From Gymnorhina tibicen (Eukaryota > Chordata > Aves > Passeriformes > Artamidae): a DNA stretch of 64,000 bases. The position numbers and the translations under genes were made by a program. The DNA lies in NCBI GenBank assembly GCA_013399875.1, contig VXAZ01000263.1, positions 1,262 through 65,261 of the forward strand. The letters are read 5' to 3'. Below the pieces are notes generated by a model. That model saw only the letters and a list, made by a program, of their open reading frames with translations. It had not been told where the DNA came from and ran no database searches. Of the stretch, positions 50,301 to 64,000 are shown in pieces (the stretch's first letter is position 1; every line of letters starts with the position of its first letter).

Positions 50301-53300
50301 GAAAAAGTGCTGAAAGTGATTTGAAGACAACTAATCAGTCCCAAATTTAGCTTAGCTTCACTTTTATCTGATGCTTACCTGTCCTGTTCTTAAAAATTTC
50401 TGATGGAGACTCCGTAACACTTGCAGCTGATCTATTGTGCTGATTCACTTGTTAGAAGTTTTACTCTACAGCTAAATTAGTTTCTCATAATGCAATTAAA
50501 GCCCATTTTTTCCTGCTCTACCTAGACTAGATTGTGTGAGAAAAATATTCCTTTTCTCTTCACAGCAGCATATATGAAATGTTACTTCTCCATCCTTTCT
50601 GACACAGTACTTTATTCTCTAGACTGAGTTACTCCACTCTTTCAAACCCTCTGAATGGATTGTTTCTGCAAGAAGAAAAGATGTTGGAAAGTATCGATTG
50701 TTGGGCATCTGAGAGTTGGAAATGTTTTAGTTAAACACCTCCCTAACTAGCAAGCATAATTGTTGTCAACAAAATTCACAAATGATTAGAACAATCAGCA
50801 AGACTCTCCGACATGGGAATATAAAGCTTCTATTGACAAGGACATGGTTGAATTACTTACTCTATGTCTTTTTTCAGTAAAGACAGCTTCAGAACCCACT
50901 ATTATCCACAGAGTTCTTGCACTTATCAGTAATTCAGTTTTCAAAATAAAGTCAAAACAAAGACACAGCTTTTAGACTCAGCCTGTTAGATTTGGCATCT
51001 TTCTATCCCAGTGACTAAGCATAGCTATGTTACTGCTTGACTTGGATTACACATCAGATAGCAGTAGCTCTACAACATGAGAAAACCACGAGTTTTTAAA
51101 GCCCCACAGCATGAACACAGAAATACCAGATCAATCTTTAGCTTAGAAGGAGTCCTGGATTCTTCAGAAAACAATAAGTTTGATCTTGGCAGCATCCATG
51201 AATAACACTTTCCATGATCTCCAGTTGGCAAGAGACACAATCCCATCTGGAAAAATGCTGATCTGGCTTTGTCTCTCTTATCAAATCTCCAGCACAGTGA
51301 CCTGGCATGAAGCCACCATCCTTGAGAAACTCCAGTTACGAGGAGAACACCCTGTGCCTGTCCAGCATCGCGGCTGCCAGGAATGCATTAAACCTTCAAT
51401 GCACTACCCTGGGGAGCTGCACCACGTTCAAAGTTTCCTTCGTTATCTTCTAAGAGGTTCACAGCCTGGAGTGGCACCGACAGCTGCCTTGGCAATTTTA
51501 GATGAAAGACAGAGAAGGGCAATAGGTACAGGATAACTGGACATTCTTGCATGTTTGTGCATACAGGTACACTGTGCCTTCAATAGGCTGTAGGGACGCT
51601 CAGGAGAAAAAACCCACCACTCTTCCCAGCTTATATCAGTCAGTGACTTTGGGAGTGAAACATTTTCTCTGTGTGTTTCCATCAGCCTCCTAGCAAGCGC
51701 ATTTCTGATCTCCCCTGCTCCAGGATGTCTCCATATATAATTGCAACCCTTTAGAGCAGCAGTGGGGTAATTGTGCACCCTCACCTTCCCATGGCAATCA
51801 TCAGAAACACCTCCTTACTCCTCTCCAGCAGAGTCATACCAAGTGACTACTGTATGCTTTCTCCTTTTGGAAACTAACATACCATAATATTTTGATGCAC
51901 AAACTACACAAGTGAGTGCCTAGCTAGGAAGTTTCAAAATAGCATGTTTTTAATAAGGTGTAGATACTGGTTGTTTCTGGTTTAAGTGATGTCTTAAACT
52001 TATACTTCTGAATTGCTCCATCTGTTATAGAAAGAAAGGACACAGGCAAGTAAGAAAAAACACTTATTTCACTTATTTTCTTTCTGCAGGAAGCTCCCAC
52101 TTTGCTGCTAAAATCCTTCAGGGACGAGTGCTTAGGACAAAACAACGTGCCAATGAAGCAATCTGGGTGAAGAACACTGGAAAATAATCTAAAGGAAACT
52201 AAAGGAAAAATATGATCTGGCTTATCTTAATTTTTGGACAAAGACCTCAATAAAACTGCAATCTCACAATGAAGCACATTCCAAAGGGTTCTGCTAAGCT
52301 TGAGTATGCCTCAAAAGACACTGATGCCTCTTGGAAAATATGCTGGTTTAGAACAATTACAGTTCTACTATATTTTTCTTGAGTTTCTCTTCTTTTTCTT
52401 CTCTTCCATGGAAAACCCCAAGGTTTTTCTTGAATGATATCATCTGTTCCTGTGGTTTAAAGAATACCTGAAGTTAAAATGCTTGGATTATGAAAAAGCT
52501 ATCAGTCCTATAGTTGGTAGTTGCACTTAAAAACACAATCCGGGCTCTTTAACAGCCAGCAAGATCCAGAAATGGAAGAGATTAATGGTCAATGAAGTTA
52601 CTTTCAGCCTGGTATAAATACTTCCCAGGTACCGTATGAAATTTGTGGTTGGCAGTGTTTTCACGACAAGGAAGAAAAGTCCGGCATAACCGAGCAGTTA
52701 ATACACGTACCACGGCATTTCCTACAGGTCCATTGGCAAGAGGAAAGGAAATGCTCCTAGCACCTCCTCTTGTCCCTGGCAAGTCTTTTGTGGATCACAG
52801 TGCTACTGGCAAGTTTTGGTAAGACAGCTTCACATTTTACCCTTTGGGGTCATTGTTCCCACACTATGTCAATCAGCCTCTGGGTCTGTGCTCTCTCTAG
52901 AGGCCCATGTAGAAAAAAGCTTGTCATCTCCTGTGACAGAAAGCTACAGAAGAAAGAAGGTTTTGTTTATTAAAGGGCTGCTTTAGCAATTTGTCTTTTT
53001 CATGGAAAGAAACAAAATTAGAGTTTGGCAATCAATTAGAACAGTCCGTCAGCATGCAAATCACTTCACAACAGAGCAAGACTCCTGTTCCTAGGATTAC
53101 CAGCATGGCTGTGGCAATGGAAAAACATAGTTACAGAGGTAAGATCAGCACAAGTAAACATCTGTTGCATAGGAACATTTTAAATTATATATATTTTAAA
53201 ATATTTTCTATTAATGAAACTTATTGAAATGCTATAAATTATACTTCATATGATTTTAAATGTCCCTTTTCTTTATGAGTTTGAGAGCTTAAAAAGGAGC

Positions 53301-54463
53301 AAAACAGGGCACAACAGATGATCATGTTTCTGCCTTCACAGGAACATGTTGTCTTGGAACTGTAAGACCTCAGATCTCCCACTTACTTGTATCCTAAATG
53401 AAATCAGCTTGTAATGAGACTTATTTCTCCACACCACAGCTATTAGAGTTTGTAACCAGATGGACAAAAACTTCCTTAATAAATTCTTTATTACATATCC
53501 TCTGGCCAAGCTTTTCTCAAGGTGAACCTACACTTCAGTGGCTGCAGTAACATCATGATGCTAGCTTTACAGTCATTAGCTCAGGATCTTACCACTGTAG
53601 CCACAGCAGATTGAGCCATGGGTCTAAAATCCAAGTTCAGTTAACCCATGCAGTGTTCCATGCTGCTGCATTAACAGGTGGTGTGGCAACAGAAAGCTAT
53701 TGTGAGTAGGACTACACTTCTTCCAAACTTATTAGGATAGTTTTGACATATTCTGGACTAGCCTTAATTGTTCCAAAATATCTAGTCCTTAAAGAAGCTG
53801 GAGAGCACACCATTTATAATTTAATTACACATCCATGGAGGTTATGCAGAACCCAAGCACTCTTGTAGGTAGCATCAGTGGGAAGTCTCAGTTAATAATT
53901 TATTGGTGGGGGGTTTTCAGGCTTTTCTCCATACACAAAGATCTTTCTTGATCTTGTGTAGGAGAATGGAAGTACAAGATGTGACCCGAATATATCTCCA
54001 CATCTTCTCTAACAGCTTTCAAGTGCTGGCAAGGAAATGTAAGCTCATCTTCTCACTCCCTCGGACAATGTTGTGTTGGCACAGCAGGAAGCAGATGGGA
54101 CCTCTAGCAAATTTTTTAGGGGTCAGTGCACGGAAATGCAGCTTCTGAGCAAACTCTTTAGCATAACAACACGTGGCATTCATGCCTTCTGCTGTTAGCA
54201 AGGTTGGGATCTAACTGTAAAGTTAAGCTAGGCTTTGATTGTTTCTGTATGTCCTTAAAATTACATGCTTTGGCAGCTAACACTCAACTCAACCTAGGAA
54301 AGTTCTGAAGGAAAGGGTCTCTCCCCTTGTTTGCTCCTGTTCTCTCTGGGCAAGCCCTTACAAAGTTGCCATTCTAAATGAAAGCGATTTGCAAGGTTGT
54401 GGGACTCTACAGACTCATTTGAAACAATTCACAATGAAAAAATGGTTCAGACAAATGCTAATT

Positions 54464-54489
54464 GAAACATTCAGAAACATTCAGAAACA
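54464..54489. repeat. 10-bp tandem repeat, 2.6 copies
   Basis: GAAACATTCA twice, followed by GAAACA, with no mismatch. Confidence 0.9.
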
Positions 54490-55190
54490 AGATTAAAGCA
54501 GGGGGAACCAATTGCCTGAATCCTGAGCCCTTGCAGCCACTAGTAAATAGTGCAATTCAAAAGACCTTGGAAAAAGACACTTTATGCAAAGCCAAAGGAC
54601 CATGCCAGCCATCAAGTAAACTCTCAAAGCACAGCCATTATCTGGTTTGATTATCATTCTTTTAATTGAAAAAAGAAATCTAGAAAGTTAAAATGATCAA
54701 ATGAAGAGCATACTAAACTTTAGGGAGAGGGGCAGAAGTCTATATTTACATACAATCATCACTGATTTCAAAGCACCCCATAAAGGCTGAGGGACCTGCT
54801 CAGAGAATTACAGCTTATAACCATACCTGAAGGGTCAGACCCTAACCCTACACTCTTTCTCCTCTGTACTACTGCTGTGTCCTATCACAAGGAAAGCATT
54901 TTCCTTCCATGAAAGGATCCTCAAGCAGTATAAGAATCATAAAGTTCCTACCTAAGAAGAGATGCACTGGCTATGGCAGGAGATGAAGAGTTTGAACATG
55001 GAGTATTTGAGAATGGAGCACAGGGTACTGTTCCAGCTAATGTGAGATAATCAATACTTTTTGGATATTCTAAAATATGCCAAGAACTGTTGCAATTTCT
55101 ATGCTGTCCCAGGAAGAGGAGAACAAAAAGATAACCCCTCCTCTGTACCACACTGGCTCCTGTACTGTGCTTCATAAACCATGGGATTTG

Positions 55191-55440
55191 GCTTCAAGTC
55201 TTAAGCTGCACCAGGGGAAGTTTAGGCTAGACATTAGAAAAAATTCTTTACAGAAAGAGTGATTGGGCATTGGAATGGGCTGCAGGGAGGTGGTGGAGTC
55301 ACCGTCCCTGGAGGTGTTTGAGAGAAGACTGGACGTGGCACTGAGTGCCATGGTTTAGTTGATAAGGTGGTGTTAGGTCATAGGTTGGAATTGATGGTCT
55401 CCAGGGTCTTTTCTGACCTAATTGAGTCTGTGATTCCGTG
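55191..55440 (+). mobile_element. CR1 LINE, 5'-truncated 3' end
   Basis: The sequence follows the avian CR1 3' end: GCACCAGGGGAAGTTTAGGC, then GACATTAGAAAAAATTCTTT, then GGAATGGGCTGCAGGGAGG, then GAGTCACCGTCCCTGGAGG, then GGTTGGAATTGATGGTCT. It ends in the typical octamer tail (TCTGTGATTCCGTG). CR1 is the main LINE of birds, and 5'-truncated copies like this are the norm. Only the end of ORF2 and the 3' UTR are present, so it is inactive. It is fairly diverged, for example in a partly altered segment at 55321-55375. Confidence 0.92.
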
Positions 55441-58400
55441 AAGCCTATATGGGACATTCCAGACTGATATGCAGGTGTGTCCTGATGTATCTGACTCTGC
55501 TAAAATTGGGGAATCATCAATTTAACAGGTAGCATCACTTAAGGTGGACTGGTGATTTGCAGCCATAGAGATCCCAAAGCTTTTGTAAGGCACGTAGCCT
55601 TGAACAATGCTTCCTGTGGCAATGCTTTCTTCGAGGGCCAAAGTCTCAAGAGCTCAATTGATCCTTAAAATAGAAATGATAATCTCATAAAATGAAGAAC
55701 CTTTTTCCATAACTGAGCCAATTCAAATGAAATGACACTATCTTTAAACATTTCTTCTAGACTTTTAACTTTTTGTATCACAGTGCCTAGAAAATCTCCT
55801 TTGTGAGAAAATGAGAAAATGCTTTTGTCTGTGATGCCTCTGATGGTGGCATTCAAAGCCATGTTCTAAAGATCAATAGCAAGGAAGATTAAGGAGATGG
55901 CAGTCTGTGTTTGATTTTTTCTGAGGAAAGGGAAATCTTATAGACTTGAATAGGCATTTCTGCCACTATTTAACAAAGAAACCTTGCCAAAGTTGGTTTC
56001 TGTGCCCCTCAAGCACAGATGGCAGTCCTGCCTTATGGCTGAGGACAGAATTCAACCCCTCAAAAATAAATACTCCATAAATACTCCAATAACATTATGC
56101 ACCCCCCAGGTTTTTCTCCTCCCAGTGCAGTCTCAGGTTGGTGTAGCAAGTTCTTCAAAATACAGCGCTTTTAAAAGAACAATTATGTGTTTTTGTTTCC
56201 AGGTTTAGCCTGACTGAAGGCTGTTATCCACAGCGAGCAGTAGTGCCTTCTGACACAGGGACAGCCACAAAAGAGCACCCTTCCCTTCTGCACACACACA
56301 CACACACACACGTGCAAGACAGAAGAGCAAAACCCTTGAGGAAAAAAGGCAAACTTCCTTTGGAACCCACTTGCCCAAAGGGTGAAAGGCCAGTCAGCCT
56401 TCCTTACAGCTTGTCAGGCTCTCCATAGAGGGTGAACAGAAGAGATTCTGGGAAAGAGGATTGCTGAGAATGAGGATTTCAGCCGAAGTTCAGCAGGGAA
56501 CTTGTGTAGGTAGTGGTGCTGTTCACCTGCATTTGCTTCTAGAATTTCATCACAGGAAAAAGCAAAATATCAATATACAATACAACAATATATAAACATC
56601 AAGTTGCTGCACAGTACAACATATCTGGAAGGGATTAATTTTATATTAGTTGAACACACTTGCAATCAGAAAACTGAGATAGTGCCAGCAACTGGAGATG
56701 GAAATGTATGTCTTTGAAACAAAAGCATCTGTTAGCAATAATAGCAGATCAGATAGCTCCACTGTGCTCTTGGGAAGGTGAGCATAGGTTGAAGGACAGC
56801 AAAATACAACTTTTCAGACTCCTGAAGCCTTAGCTGACACCAGTAGTTCTTCAAATCATACAGGCACACACTCACCCACACAGTTAGCCTGGGAAAATCG
56901 CCCTCTCATTTGATTAAATGATCTATCAGACAGGTTTCTCAATATAATTTCTTTCCCTTCTCTTTTTTATTGCATCTGCTTTCTCTGGGTGAACTGACCT
57001 TGCTGAGCTGCTGTCCCACAGAACTAAGCACCTGCTTTTGTAGGTTGTAACAAAGCTCCCCAGGAGTCTCACCTCCCATTTAAGACTGCACTGTGTTCAT
57101 GTAGCCATAACACAATCTATAAGGTCTACCACTGCCTGAGACAAAGCCATACATGAGTCATAAAAGAGGGCAGAAAGTGAAACAGGAAATCACCAAAGCA
57201 GCAGAAAGCCATAGAGTATTACATGATTTGCATGACGGAGTAAGAAAGATGCAGCTCCTGTACTCATTTCTCAACCTCCACCATTACTTCTACTGCAGCA
57301 GCAGCACAGCCTGATCTAAGCCTCAACCCTCTCTGGTCCTCAGGAAGACAGGCAGCACACTCTCAGGAAATGTGGCCCCAAGGAGATCCTATGGGGAGAA
57401 AAAACCAAAATGCTCTCTGATAAGGGCTGGCTAGAAAATAAGATTGAATTATGAACAAGGCCACCATGAATATTCATTGTAAGTAAGTGGGATTACATGC
57501 AAGGAAATGCCTGATTTTAACATTAATTTTTCATTTTACCCCAGACTGTTGTGGATTTTGACAAACTGCCTAGTAAAAATGGGTTAGATAGTTTCTTTAT
57601 TACAGGAATTCCCTATGCTTCTTGTACTGTATATCCACAGAGATCTACATTTTCACACATTCAAATTTCCCAGAAAATAACCCGCTTCAACTAATTTATA
57701 TGCAGTTTCTGTCTCACCAATATGCCACCCAGCACTCTTGCCTCACTGCAGAGCACACTCTTGATGATACTGCTCCTTCTCCAGAAGAAAGCAGGAGCGG
57801 CTATTTTTGGCACATGAGCTCTTACTCAGACCCATCTGTACCACTCTACCTACCAAGTGGATGGTGACAAAAAAGTAAACATTAGAAAGAAATGAGATAG
57901 CTGGCAAAAGAGCCATAGGCAATAGTTGAGAAAGATCTTTTTCATTTGCATGCATCTGACCTCACTGCTATTCACAGCTGATTAACATCAACTGCCATGG
58001 TCAACACTTAATTCACAGCGAAAGCCGCTGCTAGTTTCACTTCATTAATATTGACATCTGAACTCTGCAGCTACAGTGGATTACTATTAATAATTATTTA
58101 TGACCAGCGATTTGCACAGAGCATGCTGCCCAGTGCTGGGAGTCAGGTGATGAATGTCCAGCATCAATTCACAAGCTGTCCACCTCTGCAGCCATGCAAT
58201 GAGCCACTTTACCTCGCCTCTCTCACACTACCACCACTGACACCTGTCCTACCATCAGGGCACTGTGTTTTCACATGTGAAACTCGCACTTCCTTCACGC
58301 TTCTGGGTAGGATAGGAAGCTGCAACAGACTAATAATAGTCCTTCTTTGACGAAAAATGCCAAGGGAGGTGAGAAAAGCTAGACAGTAACAGTAAAGGTC

Positions 58401-61400
58401 AAGACTGTAAATATGCAGGTGCAATATATTTTATTAGTCTAGGCTTCTGGTTCAGAAAGACACCTAGAAGTCCAGCTCCTCTCAGATGTCTAACTAGCAA
58501 AATTCCACTTTTCCTCTATATTTACAGGTGGAGCTACCTGTAAAGTTTTGTGCAGGGTACAAAGTCCTTAACTTTCCCCTCCAGTAGTGAGTGGAGTTGA
58601 AAATTTAAATTCATACACATACTGATGTGTTAGGCTGAATTAAGGCCACAGCACTCAATTCCTTTCAGGGTCAACTCTACATGCACCACGAAGCACCTCC
58701 AATCTACCACTGCACAAGGCTCCCATGAGCAATCCAGCCCTGGGTGACTAATAAAGTAATGAAGTGACAGTGGAGGCGAGTGCGGGGTTTGTACCAAATC
58801 AGATCTCACAGTTTCCAGATATCGTTACTCAGGTCAGACCAGACTGGCAGTGTCCCACGCAGCTCTCCACAGCTCACAGGTGGAAAAAGTGAACCAGCTC
58901 CCTTCATACCCGCAGCACAAACTGGCTCTCCTCTGCCAGTGACTGCTGCTGCACTTTGCCAGACTACACTCACGCAACTGACTTGGTAATTTCTAAATAA
59001 CTACAGTTAAGCATGCAGAATCACTGCCTAGTCTCAGCATCTTCTTGCTTTATTTTAGCTTGATTTCTCCCCCAAAACTGGGCAACCCAGAGACATGGAC
59101 AGGAATGGTCTAGTAAAACAGAAAGGAAAAAAATCAGAGCCTCTGGCACTAATGCGGTGCCTGGGAGAATGAAATCCCCAGGACAACTTAGAGTTCCACA
59201 GGTTATTATTTTTCTGTTTCCATTCTTGCTCTTTCTCCCAGACAGAGAAAATCCTCAACCACAGGCTCATAACATAATAAGCTTCCACTTTGTTTTAACA
59301 TATTTTTTCTTACATAAACTTTAGGCAAATATAGGATTATTTCCCCTTAACAGCACATTTTCTTCCTTCAATGCTAAATACATTGAACTGAGCTTAACAG
59401 TTTTCTGTGAAAAAGTATCCTTTTCTAGTAGAGAAGTTCAGCACATCTTTATTATTTCAGTTTTCACGTGACACTACAAAAATTGAGCAAGTTGGTACCA
59501 TTGCACCTGGTTTCTAAAGCTTCAAGAAAGAGTAATCACTGTATTTGAAAGTGTTTGATTTTTAGAAGATTGCAGAGGCTTTCAGTGCCACCATCACTAC
59601 TTTGTGATATATACACAAACCCAAGTCAAAGAAAACTTCAGCCTGTTCAAGATTTTGCAGTTTTAAAATAGCTTTTAGTGTGGACTTAGTAACTGTTGCT
59701 TCTGCCATCAAAATTTTTAAAAATGCAATTAAAAAAAAAAGAAAAATAATCAAAAATTGCATGTCAATGTTTTTGTTCTCTTATTCTATTCATAAGAGTT
59801 CCTCACTGTTACAACTCTGTTAAGAAAATCTAAAGGAAGAAAACAATGGATTTGTACAGAAACACTCTTGAATTGTACTGAGAAACAAAATCCTTGTAAC
59901 AGTGACATTACTATCAAAGCATATGTTTAATTCAGAAAAAAATAAAAGAAATTTTAAAAATTGACCAGTTGTCCTATACTTGGGTCTATGGCTGTATTCC
60001 CAGAATTTAGCAACTGTACTCTTTTCCCCTTAGCATATACTTTTTAGCTATGGAAACAGCCTTTTCAGCACATGTCCAGTGGCATGAGAACACACACAAA
60101 CACAAAGATAAAAACAATCACGTTAGTCATTAGACTAGAAAGTTTGCTAGACCTCCATCATTAAATTAATTAAATATAAATTATTTAGAAAGAATTAGAC
60201 ATGTTTCTAGATAGAGTGCTCAGGAAGGAGGCTCCTTACAGTCATAATGGTTGATAGTGGTTGCAATTAGAAACTAAAATTGCAATCTACAGGAAATTAA
60301 GAGTTTTCTGAATTTTATTTTTCTTCTGAATCTGAAAGAAAAACTCGTTTTCTCATGAAATCTAAATTGACCCCCTTTGGCCTTTTCAAAAAGTTCTGCT
60401 TTGATTAAATTTAGAAGTTTTTCCTATATGTTTTCCTTACTGTATAATACAATACAAAATATATTGCAAACAAAAGAAAAATGTCAAAGCAAACGAGGCA
60501 CAGACACTGACATTTGCTTTACAATTTCTTTACATCCAATTGTGCTGAAGATGGCATGTGTTTCTGTTAAATAGCGTGTTCCAACAGGAAAATGCCTTTT
60601 CAGCTAATTTTTCCAGAGCCTCAGTTCCTTTCATGAACACATTTTGGATGACAAGGAAAGTAATTTACTGCAAGTTTGAAAAAGTGGAGGCTGAATTCTG
60701 TCTCCTTGCCCCTCTCTGCTTTTTCACAGGAGGGAAGCTGCTTCAAAATCACTGCGTTTTAAAAAGCTAGAATTAACTCTTACTCCACCATATTTCAAGC
60801 AATGAAACCTGGTTTCCTATCACTCTTTGTCTTGTGACTGGATTCTCTCATGTGTAAGGAGGTGAAAACTGACTGAAGAGTTTCGTGGTGTTTACCTGTC
60901 TGCAGCACGTACAGAGAGAAAAACTCTCTGGCACCCCATGGAAAACATGAAACATTGCAGGCTTTCCCTCAGTGGAAATAGTAATTGAGTCTCTTTCCTG
61001 AATTTAGTCTTCTCTTTCCCTAAAATGTTTGGGAAATTTGAATCTTTTGGACCTCCAGTGCTCTGTCATACTTGGCTGAAAGTGCTCTGACATTATTAGG
61101 CAGGCGCACAGATAAAAATGTATGGTGTGGTCACAAAAGCATAATCTTTTTAGGACACAAAAGGAAAATTGTAATAGCTGCCTGTATGTGACATTGTTGA
61201 AAGATCCTTGCACTCTTTTGCAGCCACATTCAGGCAAGGAACTGTCTATGTTATGAGACAATTAGCAATCTGATGAGCAATTCACATTGAAAAGTGCTAC
61301 ATAAATCCCAACATCATTACAGTTAAGAGTGGAGTAGTAATTATAACTAAGATTGCCTGCATAGTTTCATTCCCAGTTTGGGGGATTAATATTTTTTCCT

Positions 61401-64000
61401 CGAACACTCATAACTCTACCCAGTCTAATCCTACCCTCTTTCCTCTGGTGAAGTCCACTTTCATGAGACTGACTTAATGTATTTTTCCCCTGCTGCCTGC
61501 CTGGCACTGGTCTTGTGAAAGACTCAGTTAAAAGAATTCAGCTGCTGTTGGAAGAGTTTGCTGTGGTGGGTGCAGCAGAGAACTACACACTAGGGTTTAG
61601 AAAGAGCTTTCTCTTTCACTGACAATTAAAAATGAGAACAGAAAAAACATAGCTATTGTAAAATATTACCTGCAGCCTGCCCTTCCAAAAGAATATCTTC
61701 TAGCCTTTTCTCAGAGGGCAGAGTATTCTGCCATATACAAAGGTAATTTGCATTGCAAGCATAACAGGAAATGAAATAACCTTAAAATACAAATCAGGAA
61801 TATATCTGGTATGCAAATCAACATCTTTATGAGCTGCAATAATGAGGAACAAGCAAATTAGTACCATTTCAAACTACCTTTTAATTCTTTCTGCATTCTC
61901 TTAGCATCAACAGCTAAACAGGGCTAAAGATCTCACTAACTGCCACATGCAGCACCACAGCCAGTATATGCATATGACTCATATGACTTAAAAATAGCAA
62001 AAAGTCACTACATACACCATTTAACTCACAGAGGCTACCTGATTCTGACCTCACTCTTGTGTAAACTGGGATTGAACCTCGCCACGCGGAGGTGTTTGAC
62101 CTCACATGGATGTAAAGCTGGTGGAAACAACATCCTCACCAAACCCACACCACTAGTTAATGCTGTTCAGAATTTAAAAATGAAGCTACCAAAACTCAGT
62201 AATTTTGTTAAATCAAACAGAGTGGTCATGAACCATCTTTTAAGTCCTTAATCAGGCACTGAGCCTTTTGCAATGCCACACACAAAATTCAGGCTACAGA
62301 TTCATTTGATTTCTGCCATGTGCAAGAGGTACCACGCACCAGCAGCTGGTTATCAGCTGATCACAGGGAGCTTTTAGCTGTAGCAAGGCAAGAGTCCCCC
62401 AGCTTCTGCCCAGGTAGGGCCAGACTGCCCCAGCTTTCTTTCTCTTGGTTGCTGAGAATCAGGGCATGCACAGACTGTTTCTGTGGAGTAGGTGACGCGT
62501 GACAAGGTCTTACCCTGTGCCCACCAAGCCATGTGTCACCGTACTTATTTAATGTCAATGCCAACTGTTGGAATGAAGGGTGTCTTTGCCGGGAGATCTT
62601 AGGAAAAGCTGCTATTTTTCTGCTCACCTATATTATTTAAGTTTTACACAGAAACAGTGGACCTTGGAGATGAAGGTGTGCAAGCTGCTCGAGAATTAGA
62701 TTGTTCTCTAAATTCACAGTTTAGAGTCAGTTCTTGAAACAGACTCACTCCCTGTGAACAATTTGGAGCTCATGTTACTGAGAAAGTGTTTGCATTTTTT
62801 GGTGATCTCTCCTTTTCCAGAAACACTTCCTTAGTATACATATAAAAAGCACATTACTATCACTCAGACTCTCCCTTACTGATTTTGTCCATAATTAGGA
62901 AGCCAACTCAGAGTTCTGGCATTGCTTAGCAAGCAGACAGAGTGCTACAAGAAAGGACAACAGTGTAACATTTAGGACACTTCATTGTAATGGGTCTTGT
63001 AAGAGGGACATCCCTCAGGCAGGCAGACTGTCAGATCTATTCTTGGTTCTTGTGAAGTCCTTGGCTGGTAGCTGAGATTCAGCTGCAAGATCATGCTGAG
63101 GCATTAAGGCTGGCCAACAGATCAGTTTTCCATCAGCACAGAAAGAAAATTATGCTTTGTAAGGCCCCACCTACAAAAATCAGTGCAAGTTTAGAGGTCA
63201 ACAAAATAAATACAGTGCATTTACATTTGCAAATAGACTAAATACCACACAATGTGTCTAGGAAAGGTGGTGTTTGATACTCAGTTTTAAAGCCAGTTTT
63301 AGAGACCTTAAGGAAACCATGTATTTGATAAACTCATTCATATACTCTAAATAGAGGTAGATTGAGAAGGACTGACAAATGTATTTCTTTTTTTATGAAA
63401 AGGCAAAGCATGCATGGAGATGGTATGCCATCCTTCCACCTATTCTAATTATGGTAATACACAGAAAAAAACCCCAACAAAACAAAAGAAAAGAAGCTTA
63501 CTCAGGCCTGATCCTGCAAACATCTGACCAGATGCAGAATGCTTCAACTGGCTTCCCCAAAGCAAAACATGCTGCTTCTGTTAAGTACTGACACAAAGGC
63601 CAGGGTCCTTCTGTGCTTTGCAAACCTGTAACACACCAATAGAAAAACTTGCTCAAATCAACTACTCTCAAAAAAAAGGTAAAAAATTATTTCAGCACTG
63701 TCATGCAGTGTGTGATGTCTGCATGTGGGTATTTCAGATCCACAACACATTATCTGGCCAAACACCCAAGAGAATGAGCTAGTTATCCGCTTGCCTAAAA
63801 AGCCATACTTTACCTATCATGGGAAAAGCAATGGAGGAGATAATCTTCAGACAATGGCAAACTTTAATTATGAGTCTCCAAGGTTATAATTATTACTATT
63901 CGACTGCTCGTTTTTAATTATTTTGGGTAAACCTATTAATTTTTATCTTTTTCATATCAGAACTTTTCAATCCAGGTTATAATGTGGAGTAATATGTGTC
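55441..64000. other. Unassigned region to the window end
   Basis: AT-rich sequence without recognisable exons, RNA genes or young repeats. The stretch near 58040-58110 is rich in TAAT/ATTA words, but its conservation cannot be judged from one sequence. All frames are under about 100 codons and show no known domain. Confidence 0.5.
56291..56311. repeat. (CA)n microsatellite
   Basis: An uninterrupted CA run of 21 bases. Confidence 0.95.

Larger units (their letters stand above)
43905..55190. other. Long unassigned region, no gene recognised
   Basis: AT-rich sequence with scattered short frames. The longest are 51180-51536 (+, 118 aa) and 51443-51784 (-, 113 aa), which partly overlap on opposite strands and show no known domain. 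A weak match to the palindromic tail of an ancient L3/CR1-type LINE is noted near 46511-46590. No RNA gene was seen. Confidence 0.5.

Noticed and set aside
51180..51784. Partly overlapping frames of 118 aa (+) and 113 aa (-)
   Set aside because: No domain seen in either; their overlap on opposite strands points to local stop depletion rather than a gene.
1..64000. CRISPR arrays, operons, ribosome-binding sites, rRNA or tRNA genes
   Set aside because: None seen. The sequence is vertebrate in character, and the only tRNA-like match is the retroviral primer-binding site.

Overview
The window looks like bird genomic DNA, probably passerine. It is AT-rich, sparse in interspersed repeats, and has no bacterial-style gene packing. 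It contains a CR1 retrotransposon tail, two LTRs of avian ERVL type, a GC-rich solo-LTR-like element, and the 5' part of a decayed provirus with the layout of avian alpharetroviruses. The host call rests on these repeats only. No intact host protein gene could be recognised. Nearly all open frames are short, overlap on both strands and look like chance.

Layout. Positions 1-2344 hold the 5' end of an endogenous retrovirus on the minus strand: an LTR (about 2098-2344), a primer-binding site matching tRNA-Trp (2077-2095), and a broken gag running off the left edge within the capsid domain. A + strand ERVL-type LTR lies at 4425-5078 and carries a 64-bp tandem repeat with AP-1-like sites. A minus-strand ERVL-type LTR lies at about 16856-17398. 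A short, very CpG-dense patch followed by a good 5' splice-site match lies at 35926-36150 and is the best candidate for a host promoter or first exon. A GC-rich minus-strand LTR, probably solo, lies at about 43131-43904. A CR1 3' end lies at 55191-55440. The rest is AT-rich sequence with microsatellites, short tandem duplications and weak hints of very old repeats.

Nothing here forms a working multi-gene system. The part most worth a second look is the provirus. It combines a tRNA-Trp primer site, a poly(A) signal just upstream of R, a PPxY late-domain motif and an alpharetrovirus-like capsid start, yet it has a very long Ala/Pro-rich stretch between matrix and capsid. The CpG island at 36 kb is the best host-gene lead. 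Family names for repeats come from recognition by eye and were not checked against any database.
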